Assembly (NCBI GenBank): GCA_021776475.1
Contig: JAJFFV010000005.1
Span: 558,001-622,000, forward strand
Length of the DNA stretch: 64,000 nt
Origin: Parvularculaceae bacterium
GTDB taxonomy: Bacteria > Pseudomonadota > Alphaproteobacteria > Caulobacterales > Parvularculaceae
Direction of reading: 5' to 3'
The notes below the pieces were generated by a model. It was not told the origin of the DNA, searched no databases, and saw only the letters and a list, made by a program, of their open reading frames with translations. Below, piece after piece: positions 17,493 to 26,834 of the stretch (the stretch's first letter is position 1; each line of letters opens with the position of its first letter). A program made the position numbers and the translations under genes.

Positions 17493-19133
17493 ATGCTGTT
17501 TAACTCGGCCATATTTTTTATTTTTTTCGGGTGTTTCTTCGCCCTGTACTGGTTGTTGTGTGGCCATTTTCGGATCCAGAACGGTCTGATACTAGCCGGG
17601 TCGTATCTGTTTTATGGCTGGTGGGACGAACGCTTCTTAATCCTCGTTGCCCTCTCCACAGCTTGTGACTTCATTTGCGGCCTCGGTACGGCCGGGCCAC
17701 GTTTCGGGCCTGGCATCATCTTCAAGGCAGGTAGTTTGTTAGCTGCTGTCGCATTGCTCGCTACTTTGCCAACGCTACCGTCGAGTTGGCCCTTCCTTGT
17801 CGGGCTGCTCGTCACCCTCCCGCTCGGCTATGGCCTGTTCTGGCGCCTTGAAACGCTCTCGGGACCAGTGCGCCGCAAAGCCTATTTGATCACTTCCCTT
17901 GTGCTCAATCTCGGCCTGCTCGCTGTTTTCAAATATTTTGGTTTCTTTACGGAAAGTTTCATCGAGGCGTTCTCTGCGCTTGGCCTGAAAGTCAACGCGC
18001 CGCTTGTGAATATCATTCTGCCGGTCGGTATCTCCTTCTACACCTTCCAGACCCTGTCCTACACGATCGACATCTATCGCAAGCAGATGCAGCCGACGCA
18101 GAAACTGGTCGATTTTGCTGCCTATGTCGCGTTCTTCCCCCAGCTTGTTGCCGGGCCGATTGAGCGCGCGCGCAATCTGCTGCCGCAGTTTGAACAGAAG
18201 AGAACATGGGACAGCGAGAAAGCCACGAGCGGCGCTCTGCTTTTTGTCTGGGGTCTGTTCAAAAAAATCGTCATTGCGGACAACCTTGCAGCTATCGTTA
18301 ATCTGGCATTCGCCAGTCCCGCTGAGACCGCGCCCGTTCTGATGCTGACCGGTATCATTGCATTTGCGTTTCAAATTTACTGTGACTTTTCAGGGTATTC
18401 CGATATGGCCCGCGGCCTTGCCCGGATGATCGGTTTTGATCTGATGCTGAACTTCAACCTGCCCTATTTCTCCCGCACGCCGTCAGAGTTTTGGCGGCGC
18501 TGGCACATCTCCCTATCAAGTTGGCTAAGAGACTATCTCTACGCGCCCCTTGGCGGTAACCGCAACGGCAAACTGATCACCTATCGCAATTTATGCCTGA
18601 CCATGTTGTTAGGCGGTCTGTGGCATGGCGCCGCCTGGACCTTTATCATCTGGGGCGCTTTTCATGGGCTCATACTATCTGTTTACAGAGTGTTCGATAT
18701 TGATAAATTTGTTTTTGCGCAGAGCCTGAAAACCGCGACAGGGGTTGTGATCCACCTCAGTGCCTGGAGTGTGATGACACTCATCACCCTTGTTGGTTGG
18801 ACATTTTTCCGCGCTGAAACCCTGACCGATGCGCTCACCGCGTTGCATATCGCAGCCACGGCTTTCACCAGCGGCGCTGTCTTCACTGATCTTGGTATCT
18901 TACCAGAGTGGCAGAGATTACTTTTCTTTGTTTGGCCGCTGCTTTTTGTGCAGGCGATCCAGGCCATGACCGGCAAGCTTGAGTTTTTTGCCGGTCTGTT
19001 CACACGGTCAAAAACCGGAGGCCGCGCCGCGGCAATAAAGTTCGCCGGCCTAAACGGTCTCCTCTTCATCTTGTGTGCAATTGCCTTCCTCTCGGCGCAA
19101 GGCGGGCAGCAATTTATCTATTTTGATTTTTGA
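17493..19133 (+). CDS. MBOAT-family O-acyltransferase (AlgI-like)
   Basis: 546-residue polytopic membrane protein that passes acetyl groups across the inner membrane to a periplasmic glycan acetyltransferase. It begins like AlgI (MLFNSAIFFIFFGCFFALYW, then GSYLFYGWWDERFLILV) and has PQLVAGPIERARNLLPQ, the DFSGYSDMARGLARMIGF motif and the active-site histidine in LGGLWHGAAWTFIIWGAFHG. Four bases separate it from the SGNH protein gene. Together they form an alginate-acetylation-like pair, here presumably for an exopolysaccharide. Confidence 0.93.
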   Translation: MLFNSAIFFIFFGCFFALYWLLCGHFRIQNGLILAGSYLFYGWWDERFLILVALSTACDFICGLGTAGPRFGPGIIFKAGSLLAAVALLATLPTLPSSWPFLVGLLVTLPLGYGLFWRLETLSGPVRRKAYLITSLVLNLGLLAVFKYFGFFTESFIEAFSALGLKVNAPLVNIILPVGISFYTFQTLSYTIDIYRKQMQPTQKLVDFAAYVAFFPQLVAGPIERARNLLPQFEQKRTWDSEKATSGALLFVWGLFKKIVIADNLAAIVNLAFASPAETAPVLMLTGIIAFAFQIYCDFSGYSDMARGLARMIGFDLMLNFNLPYFSRTPSEFWRRWHISLSSWLRDYLYAPLGGNRNGKLITYRNLCLTMLLGGLWHGAAWTFIIWGAFHGLILSVYRVFDIDKFVFAQSLKTATGVVIHLSAWSVMTLITLVGWTFFRAETLTDALTALHIAATAFTSGAVFTDLGILPEWQRLLFFVWPLLFVQAIQAMTGKLEFFAGLFTRSKTGGRAAAIKFAGLNGLLFILCAIAFLSAQGGQQFIYFDF

Positions 19134-19137
19134 TCCG

Positions 19138-20217
19138 ATGGCAAAACTCCTCAAAACACCTGGCCTGCTGGTCCTGTTCGCTGCTTATACCCTCTTCTTC
19201 AGCGAGGTTTTCTTGCGCCTGTTCGCGCCGCAACCGATTATCCCGCGCCACGTAACAGCAGCGCCTTACGGGGTGCGGATGAACGTTCCCAACGCCGAGT
19301 ACCGGCAAGTCACGCCCGAAACGCGGGTGACCATCCGGGTCAACGAGCAGGGAATGCGTGCTGAAAAAAAACACCCACTCGAAAAATCGCACGGGATCAC
19401 CCGGATCGCCCTGTTCGGCGATAGCTATTTCATGGGTTATGAGGCGGATCTTGACGACAGCTTTGCTTGGCAACTGGAACAAAGTCTGCGCGCCCGGCAA
19501 TGCCCGGTGGAAGTCATAAATTTTGCCGTTTCCGGTTTCGGCACGGCAGAAATGCTTCGCACGCTTGAACAAAAAGGACTTAGTTTTGCTCCTGATATTG
19601 TCGTTTTTCAGTGGCACCACAGCGACCCGGCGGACAATCTGCGTGCCAATCTTTATCAATTGAACGGCGTTACTCTTGCAACCACCGGCAAGACCTATGT
19701 CCCTGCGATAGGCGCCCGAGAAATCTTGAACCGGGTGCCGCTTTATGAAACCGTCAGCGAGAACAGCCACCTCTATGCGGCAACCCGTGAGCGTGTTTCA
19801 AAATTGATCAAAAATGCGTTGACCGGCGGCGCAGTTGTTGGCGGCACACCGCAAAAAGAGATCAAAACTCTCGATCAACCAGACCGACCAGATGCCAGCC
19901 CGCTCGATGTGGCGCTGCTGCAGGAAGCAAAACGTCTCGCGCACGCAAACAAGGCCGGTTTCTTTGTCGTTGACATCCCCTCAATGCACAACCGAACGTC
20001 TTTCAGTTCGGCCTTTCGCCTGTTGCCTAAAACCTTGACCAGCCAGGCATCCTATATCTCCCCAATCGAAGCATTCCGCGCCGCCGCGTCGCCCGATACC
20101 AAACTCTATTGGGAAAAAGGTCATTACCATTTAACCCCGCAAGGCAACGCTTTGCTGGCAGAGACTGTAGCGACCGAAATTCATAGCACAGCCGCCGCAA
20201 AACTCGCTTGCGATTAA
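19138..20217 (+). CDS. SGNH-hydrolase-like periplasmic protein, partner of the MBOAT acyltransferase
   Basis: 359 residues, N-terminal signal anchor (about 8-29). SGNH block I is ALFGDSYFMGYEADLDDSF with the nucleophile at about Ser96; block II is VINFAVSGFGTAEML. The C-terminal block reads YWEKGHYHLTPQGNALLAE: a histidine is present but the usual Asp three residues before it is Gly or Glu, depending on which histidine is aligned. Start is ATG at 19138, four bases after the MBOAT stop; an open frame continues upstream inside that gene. Likely acetylates a polysaccharide in the periplasm, as AlgJ/AlgX do. Confidence 0.8.
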   Translation: MAKLLKTPGLLVLFAAYTLFFSEVFLRLFAPQPIIPRHVTAAPYGVRMNVPNAEYRQVTPETRVTIRVNEQGMRAEKKHPLEKSHGITRIALFGDSYFMGYEADLDDSFAWQLEQSLRARQCPVEVINFAVSGFGTAEMLRTLEQKGLSFAPDIVVFQWHHSDPADNLRANLYQLNGVTLATTGKTYVPAIGAREILNRVPLYETVSENSHLYAATRERVSKLIKNALTGGAVVGGTPQKEIKTLDQPDRPDASPLDVALLQEAKRLAHANKAGFFVVDIPSMHNRTSFSSAFRLLPKTLTSQASYISPIEAFRAAASPDTKLYWEKGHYHLTPQGNALLAETVATEIHSTAAAKLACD

Positions 20218-20456
20218 AGCCCCATATCCGCCAGCATCACTGTTCCGACGTACGAACGAATACAGATGATCGTTGACTAAGCTCTCATTTGCTGGGCATG
20301 CATGATCCCAAGAGGCAGCGTTGTTTGTCAAAACCGTGTGATCAACAAACAATTAGACCACATCTCGATTTCCTTTTTTTTGATCTCTTGCCATCTCACC
20401 TACATATCGTTAGCTCTGACCGGCACATCAGACAGGCACGATCAGATAAGGTAATT

Positions 20457-21260
20457 ATGGACCAGGCAACTCTTCTCGATCACCTGATCGAGCTGGCACT
20501 CGAAGCAGGCTCGAAAATCTCTGAGCTCTATAACACTGACTTTGGCGTCGAGACCAAAGCAGACGGCTCGGCTGTTACACAAGCAGATAAGCTGGCCGAG
20601 GCGATCATCCTTGCCGGCCTCGAAACCGTGGCGCCGGAAATCCCGGTCATCGCTGAAGAACAAGCCGCCGATGGGCATATCCCAGAGTTTGAGGATCAGT
20701 TTTTCCTCGTCGACCCACTCGATGGTACAAGAGAGTTCGTCGACAAGACCGGCGAATTCACTGTCAACATCGCGCTCATAAAAAATGCCCGCCCTAACCT
20801 TGGCGTCGTCTATGCGCCCGGCTGCGGCAAGCTCTATTATGGGTCTGCCAACAGCGGTGCCTTTCTACAGATCGTGAAACCTGGCCAGGCGCGCAACACT
20901 GTCGCGGCGGCAAAACAAATCAACGCCCGCCCGGTCGATCGCGACAACCTGATTGCCGTTGCAAGCCGCAGCCACCGCTCACCTGAAACAGAAGAGCTTT
21001 TGACCTACCTTGGCGCAAAAGAATTCACGCCTGCCGGGTCATCCCTCAAATTCTGCCTTCTCGCCGAAGCGATCGCAGATGTCTATCCGCGTCTTGGCCG
21101 GACGATGGAGTGGGATACCGCCGCCGGGCAGGCCGTTCTCGAAGCAGCTGGCGGCGCGGTTCACGTTCTTGACGATGGACAAGAAAAAGGCCCTCTCACC
21201 TATGGTAAGCGAGCCCGTGATTTTGACAATCCGCATTTCATTGCCTGGGGCAAGCGCTAA
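20457..21260 (+). CDS. cysQ: 3'(2'),5'-bisphosphate nucleotidase CysQ
   Basis: 267-residue inositol-monophosphatase-fold enzyme that removes phosphate from PAP made during sulfate assimilation. Metal-site motifs are present: VIAEEQA, VDPLDGTREFVDKTGEFTVNIAL and, near the C-terminus, EWDTAAGQAVLEAAGG. The start at ATG 20457 has AAGG six bases upstream and matches family length; the open frame to 20289 is not needed. Sulfite and sulfate use by SqdB in the same region makes a sulfur link plausible. Confidence 0.92.
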   Translation: MDQATLLDHLIELALEAGSKISELYNTDFGVETKADGSAVTQADKLAEAIILAGLETVAPEIPVIAEEQAADGHIPEFEDQFFLVDPLDGTREFVDKTGEFTVNIALIKNARPNLGVVYAPGCGKLYYGSANSGAFLQIVKPGQARNTVAAAKQINARPVDRDNLIAVASRSHRSPETEELLTYLGAKEFTPAGSSLKFCLLAEAIADVYPRLGRTMEWDTAAGQAVLEAAGGAVHVLDDGQEKGPLTYGKRARDFDNPHFIAWGKR

Positions 21261-21320
21261 GCAGTTTTTTTTGAAACGGGTCACCGGTTTCGCGGTTCGA
21301 AAGCGTGGCAGAACAAGTGC

Positions 21321-22901
21321 TTAGTTTGCGCGGCGGATCCAGATATCGTAGGCTGGCGAGAGCTGATCGCGCCGGTTAGCTTTACGATATTCTGCATAAA
21401 GAATACCCTGACTTGACATGCGCGCCTCATCCGTCAGCCTATCAATCGCCAGCGTCGGTGTGACAACGATCTGCGCTGCGCCCAACTCCTGCAGTGTGAT
21501 GGTTGACAATGATGACAGATTACCGGCGCTGACCAGGCCGACCAGCTTCCGCTCCGCGGCAAAGCGCTCTGCCAGTGTCAATCCTTCCTTCATCAGCACG
21601 GCCTGGTCAGCCGGCGTTAAGTCAAACCCCCTGGCGACGCTGGCATCGACTTTCCGGGAGAGAATCAGATCGGCATAATAAGGCTCATCACCAAACGAAA
21701 AACCGAGATCGGCTGTCGCTGCCAGCGGTGCCTTTTGAAATTGCACCAACAGCGCCTCGCTTGCCCGTGAAATGTCAGCACCTGCCAGCAAGAACGGGAT
21801 CAGACTCAACGCCATGATACCAGCAAGCGCCGGATGCTCTGCGCCTTTTGACAGCACACGGTCTTCCGCACTTTTTCTGCTAAATATCGCCAGCAAACAA
21901 GCAATCAGCAACAGCGGTAACAAATCAGCCCCAAACGCCAGCATCGCAGCACCACCACCGACGACCAGCATTGCCAGAAACAGAAACTGTACGAGGCCTC
22001 CCTGGCGCCTGATCAGCAATCCCAAGGGTATCGCCAGCAGCGCCAGCATATGTTGAAGCCCGAAGCTGCCCATCGGCACGTCACCACCAATCTGCTCAAG
22101 TCTTGTCAACAAAAGCCCGTGCTCAACAGTCATATAAGAAAGCAGTTCTGCGGATGCACCGAGCACCAATAGGATCGCCAGCGCCATCATCGTGAAGACC
22201 ATGCCGCGCCGCTCTTGCATCACCAGTGCGGCAATGAAACCGGCAAAGGCGGCGAGAAATAATGGCGTCGCCGTCATATATAAAAACCACAAGGCAAGGC
22301 CGGCGAAGAAACCCTCCGTCTGGGCACAAGTCAAAACGATCCGGTGTGGTCGGGCATATGTGATCAGGCTTAGCCATAAAAACACCGCAACAGAACAGGC
22401 GCCCTGCGCGCCAAGCGCCCCCGATGCTGGTGCCAACAGCGTCAGAACAACAAACACTGTCACCATAAGCGCCGGCAAGATCGGCAGGCGCATCGCCGCG
22501 CCGTAGGCCAGCGGCACAATCATGATCAGCGCCATCAGCCCTCTTGCAACCAGCAGCGCCTCGCCGGGCGTGCCGCCAATCGCGGTCCCCGCATTTACCA
22601 GCATCAAATAAAGGAAGCTGCCATCAGCCAGCGCTTCTGCCGCGATTGCCAGCGACGGCGGGTCATCAACAATCGCCCGTGCATCAAGCCACAGGGCAAG
22701 CACTTCCATGGTCGGACCTGTCACAAAAAGAGACGGAGCAAAGAACACCAAATACAGAAATGGCGCCGCCAGCAAAACTGCCGCCAGGGCGGCAACGAGC
22801 GGCCCGGTTCGGCGAAACGGCAACGCCGCTATAAAAGCGAGAATTGGCGCCGCTGCGGTGGTAGGGTCAGTTTCTGCCGGGTCACGGGCGATGTCCTGCA
22901 T
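21321..22901 (-). CDS. Large polytopic membrane protein with C-terminal soluble domain, unknown
   Basis: 526 residues. About ten to twelve hydrophobic helices fill residues 30-370, followed by a soluble domain of about 140 residues (FSFGDEPYYADLILSRKVDA onward) that ends WIRRAN. The topology with many helices and a terminal periplasmic-size domain resembles GT-C glycosyltransferases, but I see no secure motif. Alanine- and leucine-rich helices are typical of an inner membrane protein. AGAGCAGG precedes ATG. Convergent with cysQ, divergent from queG. Function not assigned. Confidence 0.7.
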   Translation of the reverse strand: MQDIARDPAETDPTTAAAPILAFIAALPFRRTGPLVAALAAVLLAAPFLYLVFFAPSLFVTGPTMEVLALWLDARAIVDDPPSLAIAAEALADGSFLYLMLVNAGTAIGGTPGEALLVARGLMALIMIVPLAYGAAMRLPILPALMVTVFVVLTLLAPASGALGAQGACSVAVFLWLSLITYARPHRIVLTCAQTEGFFAGLALWFLYMTATPLFLAAFAGFIAALVMQERRGMVFTMMALAILLVLGASAELLSYMTVEHGLLLTRLEQIGGDVPMGSFGLQHMLALLAIPLGLLIRRQGGLVQFLFLAMLVVGGGAAMLAFGADLLPLLLIACLLAIFSRKSAEDRVLSKGAEHPALAGIMALSLIPFLLAGADISRASEALLVQFQKAPLAATADLGFSFGDEPYYADLILSRKVDASVARGFDLTPADQAVLMKEGLTLAERFAAERKLVGLVSAGNLSSLSTITLQELGAAQIVVTPTLAIDRLTDEARMSSQGILYAEYRKANRRDQLSPAYDIWIRRAN

Positions 22902-22978
22902 TGGGCCTGCTCTTTTGATAAAGAAAGTCTTAAGAAGGGAGAATGGAAGAACCGTGCCAGTAATGTGAGACCTGCCAA

Positions 22979-24007
22979 ATGCCCCAAACGCGGGAAATTG
23001 AAATCCGGGAAAAAGCGCGAAACGAGGGCTTCGATGTCGTTGGCTTCACCGGTGCACACTTGCCCTCAGAAATCGGCTCAGGGCTCCAGGCCTATCTGAG
23101 CGCCGGCCATCACGGCACGATGGCCTGGCTGGAAAACCGAAAAGAACAGCGCGCCTCTCCCGATGCGCTGTGGCCCGAGGCAAAATCCGTCATCATGCTC
23201 GGCCTTAACTATGGGCCGGACGCAGACCCGATGCAGAAACTCACCCGCACCCGTGAAGCCAATATATCCGTTTACGCACAAAATAAGGACTATCACGACC
23301 TCATCAAGAAACGACTGAAGCGGATCGGTCGCTGGCTCTGTGAAAACCATGACTGTGAGATCAAGGTGTTCGTCGACACAGCCCCGGTGATGGAAAAGCC
23401 GCTCGCGGCGGCTGCCGGTACCGGTTGGCAAGGCAAGCACACCAATCTGGTTTCGCGTAACCTTGGATCATGGCTGTTTCTCGGCGCGATTTTTACGACG
23501 CTTGACCTTACGCGAGATGAACCGGAAGAAGATCACTGCGGCTCCTGTCGCTCATGCCTCGATATCTGTCCGACTGATGCCTTTCCAGCACCGTACAAAA
23601 TCGATGCACGGCGCTGCATCTCCTATCTCACCATCGAGCACAAAGGACCAATCCCGGTGCAATTCCGCAAGGCCATTGGCAACCGCATTTATGGCTGCGA
23701 TGATTGCCTCGCCGTGTGCCCCTGGAACAAATTTGCAGCGCCGACGAAAGAAAGGGCTTTTCATCCACGCGACGCGCTAAAAGCGCCGTTGCTCGCCGAT
23801 CTCGCCCGGCTCGATGAGGCCGCTTTCAGGCAGATGTTCAGCGGATCACCGATAAAACGCATCGGCCGCGACCGCTTCATCCGCAATGTCCTAATCGCGA
23901 TTGGTAACTCGGCGGCACCAGAGTTGAAAGCGATCGCTGGTGATTTGATCAACGACCCATCGCCCCTGGTCCAGGACGCCGCGAAATGGGCGGTACAAGA
24001 ATTATAA
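22979..24007 (+). CDS. queG: Epoxyqueuosine reductase
   Basis: 342-residue cobalamin and iron-sulfur enzyme for the last step of queuosine synthesis in tRNA. Two 4Fe-4S clusters are seen: HCGSCRSCLDICPTDAF and YGCDDCLAVCPWNKF. Upstream are SVIMLGLNYGP, KVFVDTAPVMEKPLAAAAG and GWQGKHTNLVSRNLGSWLFL, all standard QueG motifs, and the C-terminus has the HEAT-like region with FIRNVLIAIGNS. Start at ATG 22979 fits the family although its Shine-Dalgarno is weak. No other queuosine genes are nearby. Confidence 0.95.
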   Translation: MPQTREIEIREKARNEGFDVVGFTGAHLPSEIGSGLQAYLSAGHHGTMAWLENRKEQRASPDALWPEAKSVIMLGLNYGPDADPMQKLTRTREANISVYAQNKDYHDLIKKRLKRIGRWLCENHDCEIKVFVDTAPVMEKPLAAAAGTGWQGKHTNLVSRNLGSWLFLGAIFTTLDLTRDEPEEDHCGSCRSCLDICPTDAFPAPYKIDARRCISYLTIEHKGPIPVQFRKAIGNRIYGCDDCLAVCPWNKFAAPTKERAFHPRDALKAPLLADLARLDEAAFRQMFSGSPIKRIGRDRFIRNVLIAIGNSAAPELKAIAGDLINDPSPLVQDAAKWAVQEL

Positions 24008-24238
24008 GCTAGTTGAGTATGTTCACAATAGGGACAACCGGCACAACGCTCCGGCAAACAAAAAACGCCAAGCGTTAGAGGTACGCCAACAATTCGAGGA
24101 ATAATACCAATCCGATAACGCATGTGCGGAAATTGGAAAAAACAGTATTTTCCTCGGTTGACATCTTTGCTGCCCTGCAGCCAGTTGCCCATATCGAGTT
24201 GATACCTCAGCGGTCAATTCAAGTGTGAAGGAGGCAAT

Positions 24239-24478
24239 ATGCTTGAAATACGCCCCAACTGCGAATGCTGTGACAAGGATCTGCCGCCAGAGGCCGTCGA
24301 CGCGATGATCTGCACCTTCGAATGCACCTTTTGCCAGTCCTGTACCGAGGACAAATTTAACTTTGTCTGTCCCAATTGTGGCGGCAACCAGACCCCGCGC
24401 CCGATCCGCCCGCCGCATCTGCTTGGGAAATATCCAGCATCGGAAAACCGCATCCATAAACCGGAAAACTGCGCCTAA
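24239..24478 (+). CDS. DUF1272 zinc-ribbon-like small protein
   Basis: 79 residues. Four cysteine pairs are typical of DUF1272: NCECCDKDLPPEAVDAMIC, FECTFCQSC and FVCPNCGGN, which should bind zinc; a proline/arginine-rich tail follows. GGAGG lies just upstream of ATG, the best ribosome site in this area. The family is widespread in proteobacteria and has no known role. Confidence 0.88.
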   Translation: MLEIRPNCECCDKDLPPEAVDAMICTFECTFCQSCTEDKFNFVCPNCGGNQTPRPIRPPHLLGKYPASENRIHKPENCA

Positions 24479-24624
24479 AGGATATTATGTTTTGCCCGTA
24501 CTTTTGCGTGGGAGTCACCATGGACGGGATCGTGATCAGGCCCATCTGGAACTTCGTCCGGGTTCGGTGCATGTTGCTCACAGAAATCTTCCTGGATTTG
24601 CTCGAAAATCAAAGGTGGGCGCAA
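24475..24624 (-). CDS. Candidate small protein, 49 residues
   Basis: A short open frame from TTG at 24624 (or CTG at 24627, with AGAGG seven bases before it) to TAG at 24475. It would read LRPPLIFEQIQEDFCEQHAP, then an acidic PDE/DGPDHD stretch and end GDSHAKVRAKHNIL. The composition, soluble and charged with a basic tail, looks protein-like, while the opposite-strand frame is hydrophobic and cysteine-rich. It overlaps the DUF1272 stop by four bases in convergent orientation. No ATG start exists, so this is a weak call. Confidence 0.3.
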   Translation of the reverse strand: MRPPLIFEQIQEDFCEQHAPNPDEVPDGPDHDPVHGDSHAKVRAKHNIL

Positions 24625-24789
24625 CAGGCCTGTGCCTCTAAATAAGTAGCAAGTATGGAATCATCAGAGATGTCTCAGGCCAGCTCCGTCATTTGTCGTA
24701 CGGCCCGGAGCGCCCGGCAGCGGAGATGATACTTGCCTAAGCAGCCGTAATCAGGCTCAACTGAACCATCCTGGAGGGGATAATAAAAA

Positions 24790-26253
24790 ATGGCTGACGA
24801 CAGTAAGAGCCTTCGGCTGCAAAAACAGATTGGCGTTTTTCTCGGGCCGGTCGCCGCGGTCGGCCTGTTTTTCAGCGGTGTCCCAGAGGGCCTGTCTACT
24901 GACGGCTGGATCGTTGCCTGCCTGACCCTATTGATGGCGATCTGGTGGGTAAGCGAAGCAATCCCGATCCCGGTGACAGCGCTCCTGCCACTTGTCGTTC
25001 TGCCCGTCAGCGGCGTTCTGCCGATCGACCAGGCCGCCATTCCCTACGCCAGCAAGGTTGTGCTGCTCCTGATGGGCGGGTTTATCATCGCCAAATCGGT
25101 TGAGCGCTGGAATTTACATACGCGCATCGCTCTCAACATCGTCGCTCGCGCCGGTGCCAACCCGGCAGCGCTGATCGGTGGCTTCATGGCCGCCTCAGCC
25201 CTCTTATCCATGTGGATTTCCAATACGGCCACAACGATTATGCTGGTGCCGATCGCGCTTTCTGTCGCCCGGTCAGTTGCCGGCGACAAAATGGATGCAC
25301 CATTTACCCTCGGGATCTTGCTTGGCATTCCTTATGCCGCTTCCATCGGCGGCCTTGGCACGCCCGTGGGTACACCAACAAATCTGATTGTGATCGGCTA
25401 TCTGGAAAAAGAGTTCGACCTGTCGATCAGTTTTGGCCAGTGGATGTTGCTAGGCATTCCCGTCGTCGCGGTGCTTCTGCCTGCAGCATGGTTCGTCCTG
25501 ACCCGCTGGGCCTTGAAGCTCGAGAAACACTCCGGCGAGAGCGGCGCTGTGATCATCAAACAACGCCTCGCTGCGTTGGGCAAAATCCGCGCACCGGAAT
25601 CGCGGGTGCTGACCTGTTTTCTGATTGTCGCGATCTTCTGGATGTTCGGCCGACCGCTGAAAGGCGTGGAACTTTTTGGCGTCACACCCTTTGCGGGTTT
25701 GAGCGATCATGTCGTTGCGATTGCCGGGGCGATCTTGATGTTCCTCGTGCCTTCAGGCGACAAGCAACAAAAGGGTGCCCTGCTTGACTGGGAGACGGCG
25801 GAAAAAATCCCATGGGGCGTGCTGCTTTTATTTGGCGGCGGCCTCAGCCTCGCTGCGGCCATCAGCGCCACGGGCCTTGCCACTTGGCTTGGCGGCCAGA
25901 TGGCTGGGATCGCAACATTGCCTTTGATCATCATCATGTTGATCCTTGTCGTCTTTGTGATCTTTGCCACCGAGCTCACCAGCAATGTTGCGACCGTTTC
26001 GGCGCTCCTGCCGGTGATCGGGGCGATAGCGCTCGGCGGCGATCTGAACCCACTTTTGCTCGCTGCCCCGGCTGCAATGGCCGCAAGCTGCGCCTTTATG
26101 TTGCCGATCGCGACCGGTCCTAACGCCATCGTGTTCGCCACGGGCCACGTACCAATACGCAAGATGGCAGCTGTCGGTTTTCGGTTGAATTTGCTCGGCG
26201 TTCTCCTGATCACGATTGCGGTCTATCTGGTCGCACCGCGGATATTCGGCTAA
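24790..26253 (+). CDS. SLC13/DASS-family anion symporter
   Basis: 487-residue membrane transporter of the divalent anion:sodium symporter family, which carry di- and tricarboxylates, sulfate or phosphate. Two SNT-type motifs mark the binding sites: SMWISNTATTIMLVPIALS and ATELTSNVATVSALLPV, each in a hairpin repeat; SEAIPIPVTALLPLVVLPV and GIPYAASIGGLGTPVGTPTN are also typical. A GGAGGGG lies 12 bases before ATG. Monocistronic. The substrate cannot be set from sequence; a C4-dicarboxylate or sulfate is the usual guess. Confidence 0.9.
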   Translation: MADDSKSLRLQKQIGVFLGPVAAVGLFFSGVPEGLSTDGWIVACLTLLMAIWWVSEAIPIPVTALLPLVVLPVSGVLPIDQAAIPYASKVVLLLMGGFIIAKSVERWNLHTRIALNIVARAGANPAALIGGFMAASALLSMWISNTATTIMLVPIALSVARSVAGDKMDAPFTLGILLGIPYAASIGGLGTPVGTPTNLIVIGYLEKEFDLSISFGQWMLLGIPVVAVLLPAAWFVLTRWALKLEKHSGESGAVIIKQRLAALGKIRAPESRVLTCFLIVAIFWMFGRPLKGVELFGVTPFAGLSDHVVAIAGAILMFLVPSGDKQQKGALLDWETAEKIPWGVLLLFGGGLSLAAAISATGLATWLGGQMAGIATLPLIIIMLILVVFVIFATELTSNVATVSALLPVIGAIALGGDLNPLLLAAPAAMAASCAFMLPIATGPNAIVFATGHVPIRKMAAVGFRLNLLGVLLITIAVYLVAPRIFG

Positions 26254-26336
26254 GGCCGCTGGGGGTGATGGTCAATATCGACAGGCACTGTTTCTGTGCT
26301 ATCCTCCTGGCAGGAGACAAAAACAGGAGCGTCCCC

Positions 26337-26834
26337 ATGCCCAAAATTACTCTTATCCTCGTCGGTGTTGCCGCTTTAGCCCTTACCGCCTGCGCTGCGA
26401 CTGCACCGGTTTATCAGCAAGCCGCATCCGAAGATGCGTACGGCTATCGCGAAACCCCAATCGAAGACAACCGCTACCGCGTCAGTTATCGCGGCAGAGA
26501 CTCCGCTGCGGCAAATGACTTCGCCTTGTTGCGCGCGGCAGAGTTGACATTAGCCCGCGGTTACGACTGGTTCGAAATAGTTAGTGCAGATACAGAACAG
26601 TTGAGCAGTCGCTCATCTGGATCGAGCGTATCAATCGGCGGATCGACAGGCGGTTATCGAAGCGGCGTTGGTGTTGGCGTCGGCATTGGTCTGCCCCTTG
26701 GCGGCGGAAGTTCAGGCGGCAGTGTGCGGATACTTGAGGTCATTATGGGTGAAGGCGACAAGCCGGATAGTCCGAATGCGTATGATGCCTTTACGGTGCA
26801 GCAGAATATTCGCGGTCAGGTAAACGGACAGTAG
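26337..26834 (+). CDS. CC0125/CC1285-family lipoprotein
   Basis: 165 residues. The lipobox ALTACAA puts the lipidated Cys at residue 19. The conserved region YRVSYRGRDSAAANDFALLR then AAELTLARGYDWFEIV marks this alphaproteobacterial lipoprotein family, after which comes a Ser/Gly-rich stretch (GSTGGYRSGVGVGVGIGLP) and a short C-terminal strand. ATG at 26337 preceded by AGGAG; the frame upstream to 26265 is not needed. It overlaps the convergent pxpC by 19 bases. Role unknown, probably outer membrane associated. Confidence 0.85.
   Translation: MPKITLILVGVAALALTACAATAPVYQQAASEDAYGYRETPIEDNRYRVSYRGRDSAAANDFALLRAAELTLARGYDWFEIVSADTEQLSSRSSGSSVSIGGSTGGYRSGVGVGVGIGLPLGGGSSGGSVRILEVIMGEGDKPDSPNAYDAFTVQQNIRGQVNGQ

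Noticed and set aside
17775-18374. 199-codon frame opposite the MBOAT gene
   Set aside because: Antisense shadow of a conserved membrane enzyme.
23761-24192. Minus-strand frame with CLPERCAGCPYC overlapping the end of queG
   Set aside because: The cysteine pattern was tempting, but most of it is antisense to queG and there is no ribosome site.
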